This document shows, piece by piece, positions 52,650 through 64,000 of a stretch of DNA of 64,000 bases (its first letter is position 1; every line of letters starts with the position of its first letter). The notes beneath the pieces were generated by a model. It had not been told where the DNA came from. It was given only the letters and a program-made list of their open reading frames with translations, and searched no databases. Position numbers and translations under genes: made by a program. The stretch spans positions 2,294,001-2,358,000 of the forward strand of contig JAWZSP010000003.1 in assembly GCA_034401135.1 (NCBI GenBank), read 5' to 3'. The DNA is from Volutella citrinella. Lineage: Eukaryota > Ascomycota > Sordariomycetes > Hypocreales > Nectriaceae.

Positions 52650-53487
52650 CGCATATTCCAAGAACCATGTTTCTTTGAAGTGCCGCTGCTGGTGCTGGAC
52701 AGTATTTTATCCTGTAGTACCTGATGTAATCGATGCATTCTTGGCGCAATCCTTATTTGGCCCGGCACATGAAGCACCACCTGGCATGATCCGTGAGCCC
52801 TGACCCACGATTCATTACATCTTTCAGTGGAGGCCTGGGATGCAGCTGTGATCAGGTTATAAGATCCAGATACCGAAACTGACATCCTTTAATCTGGCCC
52901 GTCCATGCTGGTGCCAGGGGCATCTCCCATCGCCATTTGAGATGTCTTGGCCGTTGTATCAATCTCAAACAAGCAACAATATCGTTGACACACGACACCT
53001 GCATGCGCTTCTTGGGCCACGGGACGAAGCATGACGACCGACGCACGGACCACTGTGGCGCTTGCACCACACCTTCCAGCAAACGGCGGGGCTCAGGCAG
53101 CTTTCAGTCGCCTTGGTACAGAGGGTCCAGGCCGTACTGCCTTGGCTATTAGTGGGCAGCTCCACGCCTGAGCCACCTGGAAGCAGTGGAGGCCAAGCAA
53201 GGGAGGCGCAAGCTCAGCGGAGCGTCTGTTTCTCCAGTCCACCACCACCTCACTCGTATCAGTCCAGGACAGTTGGGTTCGGACCAGGGGATTAATCTGC
53301 TGCCTTGCACCCAACGCGCGCTCGCACCGAAGCGCCACCACTCCAGCCCAAACCATCGAGGCCGAGGGATACGACTCGCAGGAACCTCCATTCCGCGCGC
53401 CCGCTCTCCATTCAACTCCCGCTGCTGCACGAAACTACCGACTCTCGCTTCCGCGCATTCCATGAGCGCACTGCCCCTCCTTCCGCC
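52650..53487. promoter_or_regulatory. Intergenic region, allantoicase to the ankyrin-DIL gene
   Basis: About 840 bases contain the allantoicase 3' UTR and the promoter of the next gene on the same strand. The last 200 bases before 53488 are C-rich and pyrimidine-rich, like a leader. No gene seen. Confidence 0.55.
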
Positions 53488-56131
53488 ATGGATCTAGGGG
53501 ACTCGCCTGGCAGCGCCGAGGGCGAGAAGAAGCCTCGCACACTGCCCGCCGACCTTCCCAGGTCTTTAGATGACCGGCGCCATGCTCCAAAGGAGAACCT
53601 CGTCCTCGAGACGGAGATGTATGATGGCTGGCAAGGTTAGCTCATTGCATACGACGCGCTCCCTCCATGTCTCGTGCCGGCATGTACTGACGTATGGAAC
53701 CACCACGACCAGGCCAGTCCCAGTTTCTTACGACGCCAGCCCTCGCAAAGCCCCTCGACTTCAACAACCTGTCGCTCAACGACACAGACTTCGACGACGA
53801 CATCACCAGGGGGCCCAAAGACAGCGACCAGCGACTGATGGAGATGTTGGCGGCACAAGCGGCGCATCAAGCTGGCCCTGTGTTTGAGGATGAGAATCAA
53901 ATCGCCGAGGATGAGAAGCTTTCCGCTTCCGAGAAGAAGGACAAACTACAGAAGGCTCTCCACATGGCAGCAAGCAACGGCGATATCGAGAGGGTTCGAA
54001 AGCTCGTCACTGGGAAATCTAAAGAATACATTGACCTGAATGCCCAAGACGAGGATGGCACGCCCCCATTGATATACGCCAGCTGTTTTGTTAGTTTGGT
54101 CAATCCGACGAATGACGGTAGCTATGCTGATACTTGCTTAGGGACATGAAGCTGTGGTGCAAGCCCTGGTTGAGGCTGGTGCCGACGTAAACAACCAGGA
54201 CCGGAATCAATGGAGCGCTCTCATGTGGGCCATGACGAATAGACACAAGGGGATTGCCAAGTTTCTACTCGACAACGGTGCATCATCGGACCAGAAGACA
54301 TCTTCGGGGAGGACGGCTTTTGATTTCGTCCCCCCCGACAGCGACATGTCCTTCTATCTTCATGACAACGGATACAACATTGGCAATGCTGGCGTGACGG
54401 ATGATTTCTACTCGCCGGGCTTTACCCAGGACCGCTTCGAGGAAGAGATGGCCGAGAGCGAGATGAGACGGCGCTTGATGATGGAAAGTGCTCGGGATCT
54501 AGAAGTCGACCTGGGCAACGTTGGTATGGATGACACGCCCGAGGTTTGTGCTCCTTTCCACCTACATGGCCCGAGTGGCAAGACTGACTGAGCATGGCTA
54601 GCCGGTTGATGAGTTCGAAGAAGAGCAGCAAGAATTCGACTGGAGTCGGTGTCTGCATGACCAAATGTTTGTTTTTCAAGAGCATGAGCTCGATAGGTTA
54701 CTGGACATTGTCATTACGAAGATGACTCCTCAACGGACACCGTCGCAGAAGCCGGTGCCCGCAAACATGATTTTCCTCAGCGCACGATACGCGCATTATC
54801 ACTCGAGCCCCGAGCTGTTGGAGCGGCTCCTCATCTCTGCCATGGATCTGATCAACGACGTGGTTGAGCGATGCCAGTGGGACATGACAATTCTCGCATT
54901 CTGGATTTCAAACGCGACACTGCTGCTTCACTACCTCAAGAAGGATGCTGGGCTGGTTGAGGCCACTGTCGAGTTCCAAGCTCACCTCGCCGAACTTATC
55001 AACGAAATTTTCATTCTCATCGTGCGAGACGCGGAGCGTCGTTTGGATAAGGTACTGGATGTGGCCATGTTGGATCACGAGACGATCCCCGGCTTCGAAG
55101 ACATTGCGTTCCAGAATGAATGGAACCTGTTCAAGCGCAAAGCGCAGGTCAAAGAGGAGCCGCTCGAGAAGCGATTCCGACCGCCGTCGCCTAAGCAGCG
55201 AGCGAAGCCAGCCCCTCGAAACGTCACGTCTCTCCTCTCCTCGACGCTGTTTGTGCTTGACCTGTACGACATCCACTCGGTCATCACGGCACAAATCATC
55301 TCGCAGCTGCTATACTGGATTGGGGCTGAGCTATTCAATCGGATCATGTCGAATCGCAAATACTTGGCACGAACCAAGGCCATGCAGATCCGCATGAACA
55401 TTTCAATACTCGAGGATTGGGCACGGAGCAACAACCGGCAAGCCGAGCACTACGAGGGTGGCGAGACGCGGTCCTCAGGGGAGACGACTATGGAGGCGGC
55501 CAGGCGACACCTGGCTCCGGTGATCCAGCTGCTGCAGTGGCTCCAGTGCTTCTCGTCGCTCGATGCAGATGACCTTGAGGCCCTGGTTGGTACCCTCCAG
55601 CAGCTGAAGCGGCTGAGCCCACAACAGCTCATCCACTCGGCCAATCACTACCGACCCGAGGTCGGTGAAAAAGGGTTGCCTAAGAGCGCGCTGAAATACC
55701 TCATTGCGATCCAAAAGGAGGCAGCCCTGAAGCGAGAGCGTCGACGCAGCGGCATGGCCTCGCCGATGCCAAAGTCAGACCAGGGCGCCAGCCCCGTCAC
55801 ACCCGTCAAGAGCCGGTCCAACGGACAAGACCTGCTGCAGACGCCTGGGAGCGCCCAGAGCCCGACGAGTCTTGCGCCGGAGGACCTATCAGACGACGAC
55901 GATGCCCCCGAGCACCTGCTTCTTGATCCGGCGCTGATGCTGCCTTTTACACTACCCTCGGTGACGGACATGCTCGTGTCCTACGGCGCCGGGTTCGGAG
56001 GCGTCAACCGCGAGCGTGAGCGCAAATACATCCCGACAGTGCCTCCCGAATTCTTGGAGAAGCTCGAGGTTAGTGGGGCATCGAAGGGCCCCATGTTCGG
56101 AGAGAAAGACTGGGAGAACGAGGAAGTCTGA
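53488..56131 (+). CDS. Ankyrin-repeat and DIL (dilute) domain protein
   Basis: Four exons (53488-53635, 53713-54089, 54142-54543 and 54602-56131) keep one frame and encode 818 residues. After an acidic, disordered N-terminus there are about three ankyrin repeats at roughly residues 126-240, with LHMAASNGDIERVRKL, GTPPLIYASCFGHEAVVQAL, and WSALMWAMTNRHKGIAKFLL. A long helical region from about 300 to 610 has DIL features: ILAFWISNATLLLHYL, the segment ending LISQLLYWIGAELFNRI-like, and HLAPVIQLLQWLQCF. The DIL fold is the cargo-binding tail of class V myosins, but this protein has no motor. That suggests an adaptor in traffic or polarity, which is inference. The C-terminus has a Pro/Ser linker and ends FGEKDWENEEV. 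Introns are 77, 52 and 58 nt. The domain pair is known across filamentous fungi; the gene has no common name I can give. Confidence 0.88.
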
Positions 56132-58969
56132 TGGGTGTGTGGCGGGTAGGGAAGCACCGCCGGGGACCCCATGTTCTCGGGCCGCCAAAGACACGTCGGG
56201 CAAGCAAGGTACCCGAATCGTAAACCACCAATTGCGCGGATTGTGCAATGGCGAGGACGGAAGCTACGCCTGGCTTACAAAGTCAATTAAGCGAGGCGCC
56301 AACCGGTGAAGCACGATTCGTTGGGTTCAATGCTCGCCGGATGCAAGCTGCAAGGGGCAACGGGCGCTGGCACCGACACCACGGCACCACGACGGAGAAC
56401 ACGTTGGCATCCCAGCTCATTGGGTGGGTGGGCAGGTGGGTGGTTTGCGAGGAGATGATGTTTGCATATACGGCCATACTTGGTGCGGTGACGAAGACAA
56501 CGACTGGGCAGGAACAGTTTGAGTGCATCAATGAATCAACGGTACAAGCATCTAGGTGGAACTACGAAGCCGGATGGTCGTGCAGTCGTAAGAGTGACGC
56601 TCCCATGACGGAGGGGGAGTTTTCATGGGGGGGATGAGAAAAGAGAGGCCGGGGGAGAAAACAACGTGGACGCCATGTGCAAAAAGACGCAGCCTGGGGT
56701 GCTTCCCTCCTGTACATACTACTACTAGGGCGTGGAGATTGAATAACTCACGAGTAAGGCGGGCAGGTCAGCCTGAGGGCGTTTGTTGGGCCCCATCCAA
56801 TACCACCTCCTCTTCGTGCTCCGTCGCCTCACATCACAAGCATTCTTGGATGAGATTCAAAGTGAAGCGTTCGCAGCAGATGACTGTAATCAACCCAGGG
56901 ACCCAGCGCATGGTGTTTGCAAGACATCTGTCCCATGGCCGAGCCGTTTGGTTCGCAGAGCGAGCGCAACACCACCTGAATGCATCGCATCGCACAGGTG
57001 GAGTCGTGTCCCGGCTTGCGGTAATACCGCACTCTGTGGCCCGCCCTTGGTGTGGGATTCCGTAAAAACCCACCCCAGTGCAGTTTAGCTGTCAATGCAT
57101 GCACTCTATCGCTGGCGTGTGTTGCGTGTCCACCAAAACCTTGGGGCGCGGAGGGGGCTGGACCGGCAAGACTGGGCACCCTTGACTAATTAGAAGTTGA
57201 CTTCGCGAGGGGAGGGTCTGTCTGAGTGCGCGCAATCCTTGATGCGGAAATCACTTGGTTCTCCTATGCATCCCAGCCGCTTCTTTGCTTCTTTGCATCA
57301 AGCAAGGATAGGGCACGGGCAGAGGCCACCGTCCAGGCACTGGAGGAGGAGGCGGAAAACTTGAATGGCCCAGTGCCCTAGTCTATGCCCCGGTCCCGTT
57401 TGCTGTCACTCGCGGGAACCATAATGGACCATGACTGGCGATCTCACCGCCCCTCTCTGGCCAGATGCTAAGAATTGCTAGCGACTAAACCATGGCCGAA
57501 AGGCGCCAGGGCAGAGACCCCACTGCCACGCGACACTTAATGGCGGCCCGGAAAGTACAGCAGCGATCAATTCTGGCAGGCGTTTTTGCTCAGTAATCAT
57601 GGTCTCACGCACGGAAGAGCGAGCCTCGTGATTCTAGTCTGGAGGTCGTTGTGGTCTGTACGCCGGAACAAAAATAAATAAAACCAAGACCAAATTCAGG
57701 GGGAAAAGCCAGCCCGTCTGCGAGAGTGTCCGATGTGCGGTGGTGCGTTGGCGGGCGAGCTGCCACGTCAAAGTTGCGGTGCAGCGGCCTTGCTGGCTGG
57801 CGGCTTCCGGGCTGGCGGCCCAACACGACGAACGGATGCCGTACCAGTCAGGGACGGGCGACTCGGGTGAGGGAAAAATCTCTTGGGCCACCGGTCAGGT
57901 CTGCTCGAGGGCGGCCCACCTGCTGTTGAGTCACTCTGGCCCTAACGTATCACGCCGCCTTGTCGGCGAGGCTCACAATCACACTGTACTGACGGGGCTC
58001 GCGGGCACAACCAGGCCTTCTTTGAGGCCTTTTCTCTAGGCCTTTTTTTTTTCCACTTCCCTGTTCGTCTCGGTCGATTTCTACGTAGCCAGCTGCGAGT
58101 GCATATCCAGCCCCTTTCCCCTTCTGTGTAGTGCTCCGATATTGCCATATGGCTGGTGGAGAGTTGGATGGGTCGGGCACCGGCCAGGCGGCTTCCCAGA
58201 TGTCGATCATAAATGCAAACGGCAACAGGTTAGAACTGCTATATGAGACATGGTAAGGCTCGTCGTGGCTTGAGACCAACAGGGCCAACAATCATCGTGG
58301 CGCCTTGCTGGAGGCTGCCACGGCTCCGCTGTATCGCTTTTGTGGCCGCCACATCCATGTCGGCTTTTTGCATTGAAGGCCAAGGTACCGGTGTGTGCGT
58401 GTAAGCCGGGGCGCTGCTTCAGGAATGCGGAGGAATTCATGCCAGCCTCATCAGCCCTCAGCTGTGGGGAGCAGGAGGAGATCGCTTAGATCTGGCCGGC
58501 TCGAAACAAGCCCAGATTGAGAGGGGGCAAAGCACATGCTCCTTCTTTGGACGGAGCATGGCTATGAAGGACCGAGTGCTGGGCCTGAGGATGACGGCGA
58601 GTTGACGACAGCCTCGTATCGCACCATCATCAAGCCAGGCATGGGCCGTTCACGTCCAACGACGCCGTCGGCAAGGTTTTCGGCCCCTGGTGTTAGTGCG
58701 TTTGGCTTGTGAAGTTTATTACACATTGCGGATAACGGAACCGCGTGTGCGAGGCCGCGAGTTGCGTGGTTGCCATTCGATGCCCTGCGGCCGGCATGAG
58801 CATCACATATCTTACGTTTGCGGCTGGCTGCTAGCATGCCACAGTGTGCACGGTGGGCGCACTTGCATCCTGGCGTTTTGTTGGCTCCTGCTGGTGATAT
58901 CTCTGGGCCGCCTCGGGGGGGTTACGTCGATGCAAGTGGGAGCGCATGGTGGTGCAATCATGTCTGACG

Positions 58970-59003
58970 GTGTGTGTGCGTGTGTGTCTGTGTGTGTGCG
59001 TGG
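58970..59003 (+). repeat. (TG)n microsatellite, imperfect
   Basis: Alternating TG over about 34 bases, broken by single GC and CT units. Z-DNA-prone simple repeat in gene-free DNA. Confidence 0.85.
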
Positions 59004-59561
59004 CCGCAGGCAACGGGGTCTGGCACAGTGTGTCCCATCCGGTTTCCTGAGTGGCCAATGGTCAGCTCTTGACTGCGGAAGGCGATGAAAACCCAAAGCT
59101 GGTGGTGTGTTGGGCTGCGGGTACCTTGCATTCCTCAGCCAGAGCCGATGGCCCCACCACACCTCTGAAGGTGGTCGGTATCAGTCAGCGGGGGCCATCC
59201 ATGATCCATCGCCTTGTGGGGGAACTAACCACCCGGACGAGCCCATATGAGGGCCAGCCAGGGCTTAGGGTGAAGCCAAGGTGATTAATCAGGTGCTAAG
59301 CGAAGGCCACCCCGATTGTCTCGTGGGAGGCCATGGGAGCCTGGGAGGACATCGACAATGAGATGTTCTAGCGGCCGCTTAGTGGCCTCTGGTCAGAGGT
59401 AAAGCGGCCAGTGCCTGGCTAGAGGAGACAACGGTGGCGCCAAGGTATGAGAGCTGGCGAATCCGAGGCTTAGGAAATCGGTTGGGAGGCGTAACAGGGC
59501 AGGCAGGGGGAAGAAAAGAAGAAACGAAACATTCTAAAAAGAGGAAAATCTGGCCAAAAAG

Positions 59562-59576
59562 AAAAAAAAAAAAAAA
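59562..59576 (+). repeat. Poly-A tract of 15 bases
   Basis: Uninterrupted run of 15 A within a purine-rich stretch (about 59505-59580). No retroposed gene sits next to it. Confidence 0.85.
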
Positions 59577-61511
59577 GCGGATGGGGCAGCGACAACGACG
59601 GCTCACAGCCAACGAACCGGTTTCTGGAACTGGGTTAGCAGAAACGATGAATGTTCTCCGTCAGGACCGATTCTACTCTGTACCTACTGAAGGCCTCTTG
59701 CTTTGGACGTGGGCGGGCAGTGGTACAACAGACTAACATATGGCAGCAGCTGAATATTGCAGTAACCGTGGCCTCGTTGACGTGACCGGATGAATAGAAT
59801 GTTCGTCCAAGGTACTCAACAGTTTCACCAACCAAAGTTAAGGTATGATCAGATCCAGGCACTACTAGCAGGCTCTGGAGACTACTAGCTAGTAGATCAT
59901 TGGAAGACACTCACGTATCCGGCCCCCCCAGCTCACGCACACAATGGAAAATCTGAAGTACACTGTGTCGTTGCCGGTTGGCCACCATTCGTACACTTCT
60001 GGCACGCACTACCTGGTTTTCCGGCAACAACGCTATGGCGCATAAAGGTAGCTGGTGGGTACCTGTACCTCAGGACGGTGGACGGATGCGTCCAGGGTCG
60101 AAGCTTTTGAGGAAGCGGTAACCCTTCACCAGTGCGCCCACTGGCCCCTGGGCACACCTCAGGCTCCATGATGGTGGAATCGTGGATGAACGGACTCAAT
60201 GGAGGGGGGCCGCAAGGCCGACTGGCCCGGGCCTGGAAGGAGAAGGGTGGGGGGGCCGCCGCTGTACACGGCCACGGTGCGGAGTACATGAGGTTTGCGC
60301 TGTGTCTACACGACTGGCGTAGGTACCACTCTGCGTCCGCACACCGTCTCGTCGTCGTGGCCGGCCCTTGAATGGAGCCAGCCAAGTGTCATGTACAGTG
60401 CAGTGCATCGGACCAACCGGAGACCCTTGCGAGTCGTGGGTGATGTGGCTGCTGTGGAGTGGCAGGGCCGACGTAGCTCCATGGGCCAAGGCATGCCGCA
60501 TGGCCGCCGTGGCGTCCCGGCCTGTTCGCGATGCCGTTCGGAGCAGTGTAGTCTCTCTCCTCCTGGTGCGTGGGGAGCCAGGAGCCATTTTCAAGTATAT
60601 AGTGGAAGCCAAGCTTCGACCGCCTCGCCCCGGTTTCCCCCAGCTTGCTTCCCGGCCACCTGTCTAACGTTACCAACTTGCGCATTTCGCTTTTCTACTA
60701 TTACTCTCGTTTTTCGTTGTCTTTTGCCGGCCAGCAGCAATCTAGGAGTTCAACTGTCTGCCCCAGTTCGCTTCTCGCCTTCCGTCTAGTTTTGGAATCC
60801 TCCGACTACGCTGCTTCGATTCTCGCCTGCACTCTGCGTGGACCGAGCCGGATATCCAGTCTTGACCTGCCCTTAGTTCAATGTTGGGCCAATTTTTCGT
60901 CACCGCCCAGCAACCACCAGGCATCTGCCTCGACCAGCAGCTACACCGCCGTCACTGAGCAACCCCATTGGTAAGATTGGCTTGTCTCATTCTCCCTACT
61001 GGGTCTCTAGCAACTGCTTTTTTTTGCCCCCGGGACCGCCGCCACTTGGCAGCCTGTCTGCACACACTCAACCCGGGTGCCCGGCGCTGTGCTGGAAACC
61101 TGAAGAGTCTTGGGTGTCTGTCTGTGTCTGTCTCCCTTGGGATCCCGACATAAAAGACGGCTTGCATTTCGCAAACATTCCACAGTTTACACACCCCGCT
61201 TTCTTGTTTTCTTTGTCCAAGAGCGTTTGCTTTTCTGTATCCCGTTGCGCCGCATTCCTTCAATTACACTGATCTCCGGCGGGGTCTGATTTACACACAC
61301 CAGTGTCAACAATACAGACAGCGAGATTTGGTGCTTGGCAGAGTACAGAAGCTGATTAAAAGTCCAGCTAGTACGCTTTTTAAAAAAAGCGGCATTGTGA
61401 CCTGGGGAAGATCTAGATCGCCCCCAATCTTCAAAGCCAGCATCTGGTTAATTTGTGTGTGTGCCCTGGATACCGTGCACACCGAAGCCGGTGCTACCAA
61501 CCACAACCACC

Positions 61512-62079
61512 ATGTTGCCAACCAAATTGAATGGCAAGCGGTCCAAGAAGGGGACCGCTGTGAGAAGGACGACATTTCTGGACGACACGAGCATCGTCGC
61601 CCTGCGATATGAGAAGACGGTGCAGGCAGAGCCTCCCATCCCCATCACGACCCGCAACCCGTCAAGGTCGTCTTCACGACGTCCCTCGACCTCGTCCGCG
61701 GCGTCGTACCGATCTGAGCGGTCGTATCAGGCTCCGTCTCCGCCACCGCCGCGAGCCCCGATTCGCATCCCGAACCGGGCCCCATCCCAGACTCGGGCCC
61801 ACGACCCCGTGGTGGTGACTCCCCCGCGACAGGCCGTGGCGCCTCCGACCGAGCAGCACCCGGCCTTGCGCACCTCGGCAGTGCGCCGCCGAACCCCGTG
61901 CACTGAGCAGTGGAAGCGTGATTCCGGGGTTGCTCGTGCCAACTCAACGTCGACCTCGGCAACGACGACGATTCATGAAGAGGATGAGGAGGAATGCCCT
62001 GGGGGCGAGTGCTGCCGTGGGGGCGGCTTCCCAATCGTTGCCGAGATCAAAGAGGGCCTCGACCAGGAGTCTGGCTTTG

Positions 62080-62110
<31 letters not shown>

Positions 62111-64000
62111 CTCTAGATCCATCGAACTGCAACGAGGTTTCGCGAGTGAGAGCGAGAGCGATGGTGAGGGCGACGGCGGGCGCATTGGAGCAGCTAGCAA
62201 GATCCCTTGCGCAGTGCAACACGTCGACGACCCATTCGTGTACGAGAATAGCAGCACCTCGTCCATCGCGGCCAGCGCTTGCTCCCACGGGCCCCACTCG
62301 GGCGGCAGCCCAAGCCAGGGCTCAGAATCGCCCAAAACCACGTCAACCCCGTCGCTGACCTCTTCGTCATCTTTCATCACGCCGTCCTCATCGTCCCCGT
62401 CGACCCCGTCGACCCCGTCGCGCTCGTCCTTCTCCTCCCCCCGTCGCCTTGTCCAGAGTCTCAGTTTGCGGTCGCCGTCGCGCTTCAGGACAATGCCGTC
62501 GTGGGTGCGGGGCTCACCGTCCCCAGCGGCCGCTAGCACCGGCACCCTGGGGTCGCAGTCCAGGGGCGGCAGCTCCTCTGCGCTTCCCACTCCAGCGGGC
62601 GCTACCATAACGGCCACCACTGCCGCCGCCGTGGAAGCGCCTACTGGCTCCAGCGCAGGGCACGAGCCCGCCCCGTCCCCGTCCCCTACCAAACTGTCCA
62701 AACACTCCGTCTCCCGCTTCTGGCACAGACCCGATTCTGCCTCCACCTCCACCTCTGGTACTACCGCCTCCCTGCGCAAGACCTCCTCCTCCACCACCAC
62801 CACCGCCGCGCCTAGCTCCTTGTCCAGTTCCCTACCCTCGCCTGATTGCGGCCTGCCCTTCCACCCTCTCGAGCTCTCCTTGACCTCTGACTCCATCTTC
62901 GACGACGGCGATGATGACTTTATGAGCTCCCTCACCTTCTCCAACCGCGGCAGTATCATCATGTTGAACTCGCCCGCCCTCCAACCCGCTCCCAAATGCG
63001 CGACCGCCGTCCCCATGCCGCCCTCGCCTTCGGCCGCCCGCCACGACGGTGGCCGTGCAACTCCTACTACCACGACACCCACGACGCCCACGACTCCCGC
63101 GTCTCCTTCGCACACTCGCCAGAGCCGCGACACTGCTGGCACCGATACCCCCGACGTCGATGCGAACAAGGCCGACGCCGCTGTGCCCCAGGGCGTGATG
63201 TCGCTCCCCGACATCACCGTCCTGGCCGCAGACGTGGAGAAGGAATCTCAAAAGGTGAGATCACTCTATGCTGTTGGCCCCGGCCCCCAGGGCGAGCCGG
63301 GCTCAAGGTTCTCGTACTGCGAGCGCCTCGAGCCTCCACTCGAGGCGCCGTCGGAGGAGAATGACAACGACCCGTATGGTTTCCTTGGTGTCCCCCTTCC
63401 CACGCGACTGTAGTGTTGGAACCTTTTTGGCTAACCCGCCTGCGCAATCCTCTAGGTCTCAGTCTCAAAGTCTCGCTCCAATTGGGGCCACTCTCGCTTC
63501 TGGAAGTACCTCTTCTCTACGCTATGATCTCTCCAAGCAGGACAGCCAGTACGTCGACGAGCTCGAGGACTGGAACGATGTCGACGGCGCCCACGTGGAC
63601 CGCTACGGCTTTATCAACCTGCCGCTCCCGGTTTCACGTGCTGGCACCCCAACCGAGTTGAAGTCGGCTCAGTACTCGCCCAGGAGAAGCCGCAAGGTTC
63701 TGCAGAAAAGGAGCGTGGTGGGCATGTCGCCGCTCGGCGGCCGTCACACGCCCACGCGCAAGATTTCTGCCAGGTCTCTCAACACCCAGGCTTCTGAGCT
63801 TTCAGCTACGACTTCACTCCGGTCCTCGCGCTCGGTCCTTCGCCAGGCCGGAAACCTACTACCTCACAACCGCGACCGACGATGGATGGACGAAGCTGGC
63901 GACATGCTCAATGCGACGCCGACCCTGCAAGACATTGTGGACGAAGTCAAGGCTGAGCAAACATCAGACGCATTGAAGCGCAAAGAACTGGAGAGATCGG
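61512..64000 (+). CDS. Probable TBC (Rab-GAP) family protein, N-terminal part only
   Basis: The gene enters at ATG 61512 (MLPTKLNGKRSKKG) and runs off the right edge. Two exons are visible, 61512-63409 and 63456-64000, joined over a 46-nt intron (GTAGTG, branch GCTAAC, TCTAG) in phase, giving at least 814 residues. The first 600 residues are disordered and rich in Ser, Pro and Thr, with a Gly-Ser repeat and many proline-directed phosphorylation-like sites. Later blocks DELEDWNDVDGAHVDRYGF, INLPLPVSRAGTPTE and DALKRKELERS look like the segment that precedes the TBC domain in fungal Rab-GAPs. The TBC domain itself would lie past the edge, so the assignment is inference. The frame upstream of 61512 opens only with GTG, so ATG 61512 is preferred. 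A 36-nt GTGAG...CAG stretch at 63255-63290 could be spliced but is short for an intron. Confidence 0.6.
62071..62112 (+). repeat. Hexanucleotide repeat CTGGCT (7 units) encoding Gly-Ser
   Basis: Seven near-perfect CTGGCT units inside the TBC-like gene encode a Gly-Ser dipeptide run (GFGSGSGSGSGSGS). The unit is in frame, so gain or loss of copies would change linker length without breaking the protein. Confidence 0.9.

Larger units (their letters stand above)
56132..61511. other. 5.4-kb intergenic region upstream of the TBC-like gene
   Basis: No convincing coding frame. Features are a TG-rich microsatellite at 58970-59003, a 15-base A-run at 59562-59576, and a strongly T/C-rich leader at about 60670-60760 and 61180-61260 before the ATG at 61512. 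A long leader, possibly spliced in the 5' UTR, is plausible for this gene. No transposon signs. Confidence 0.5.

Noticed and set aside
59505..59580. Purine-rich stretch with a poly-A run, considered as a retrotransposon tail
   Set aside because: No coding remnant or target-site duplication next to it.
61973..63217. 414-codon minus-strand frame over the TBC-like gene
   Set aside because: It is the mirror of a Ser/Pro/Thr-rich coding strand; the protein is low complexity and the plus-strand frame has a proper ATG and intron.
63255..63290. Possible 36-nt intron in the TBC-like gene
   Set aside because: GT and AG ends exist and length is a multiple of three, but it is shorter than any other intron here and lacks a branch point, so it is kept as coding.

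Overview
The window is nuclear DNA of a filamentous ascomycete, most likely a Sordariomycete and plausibly Hypocreales (the order is an inference). Genes are split by short introns of about 48-116 nt with GTANGT-like donors, CTAAC/CTGAC branch points and YAG acceptors. Codon use is C-rich in the third position, and the proteins match ordinary fungal housekeeping families. There are no bacterial operons, CRISPR arrays or recognisable transposons. I recognised no tRNA or rRNA gene by eye.

Layout. 1-3837 (-): most of an Ede1/Eps15-type endocytic scaffold gene, cut by the left edge inside its UBA domain. 5339-6924 (+): glutathione reductase, with an apparent mitochondrial leader. 6925-29865: a 22.9-kb, normal-GC, gene-poor stretch in which I support only one small gene, an Ecl1-type zinc-binding longevity factor at 19583-20056. 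29866-31738 (+): an unrecognised protein gene with an in-frame TAG in its best model. 33035-35086 (+): chaperonin subunit CCT gamma, facing a PRKRIP1-like spliceosomal protein (36095-35481, -). 37809-39537 (+): a Det1-like histidine phosphatase. 47116-40845 (-): a 2067-residue hybrid histidine kinase. 50477-49660 (-): a cytochrome b561-type membrane protein, divergent from allantoicase (51521-52649, +). 53488-56131 (+): an ankyrin plus DIL-domain protein. 61512 to the right edge (+): the N-terminal part of a probable TBC/RabGAP protein.

The genes do not form a pathway cluster or a biosynthetic gene cluster; this looks like core chromosome. Common themes are only loose: redox and stress (glutathione reductase, Ecl1, histidine kinase, b561), vesicle traffic (Ede1, DIL-ankyrin, TBC-like) and proteostasis/splicing (CCT, PRKRIP1). 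GATA sites crowd the promoter of the purine-catabolic allantoicase gene, as expected for nitrogen-controlled expression.

I did not find a clearly new biological system. The points most worth following up are the 23-kb near-empty domain around the Ecl1 gene, introns placed exactly at catalytic or phospho-acceptor residues (glutathione reductase, histidine kinase), a degenerate second receiver-like domain and split PAS/GAF-like regions in the kinase, an in-frame uORF in front of the kinase, and the stop-interrupted unknown gene. Exon coordinates were derived by hand from splice signals and reading-frame continuity; transcripts would be needed to confirm them.
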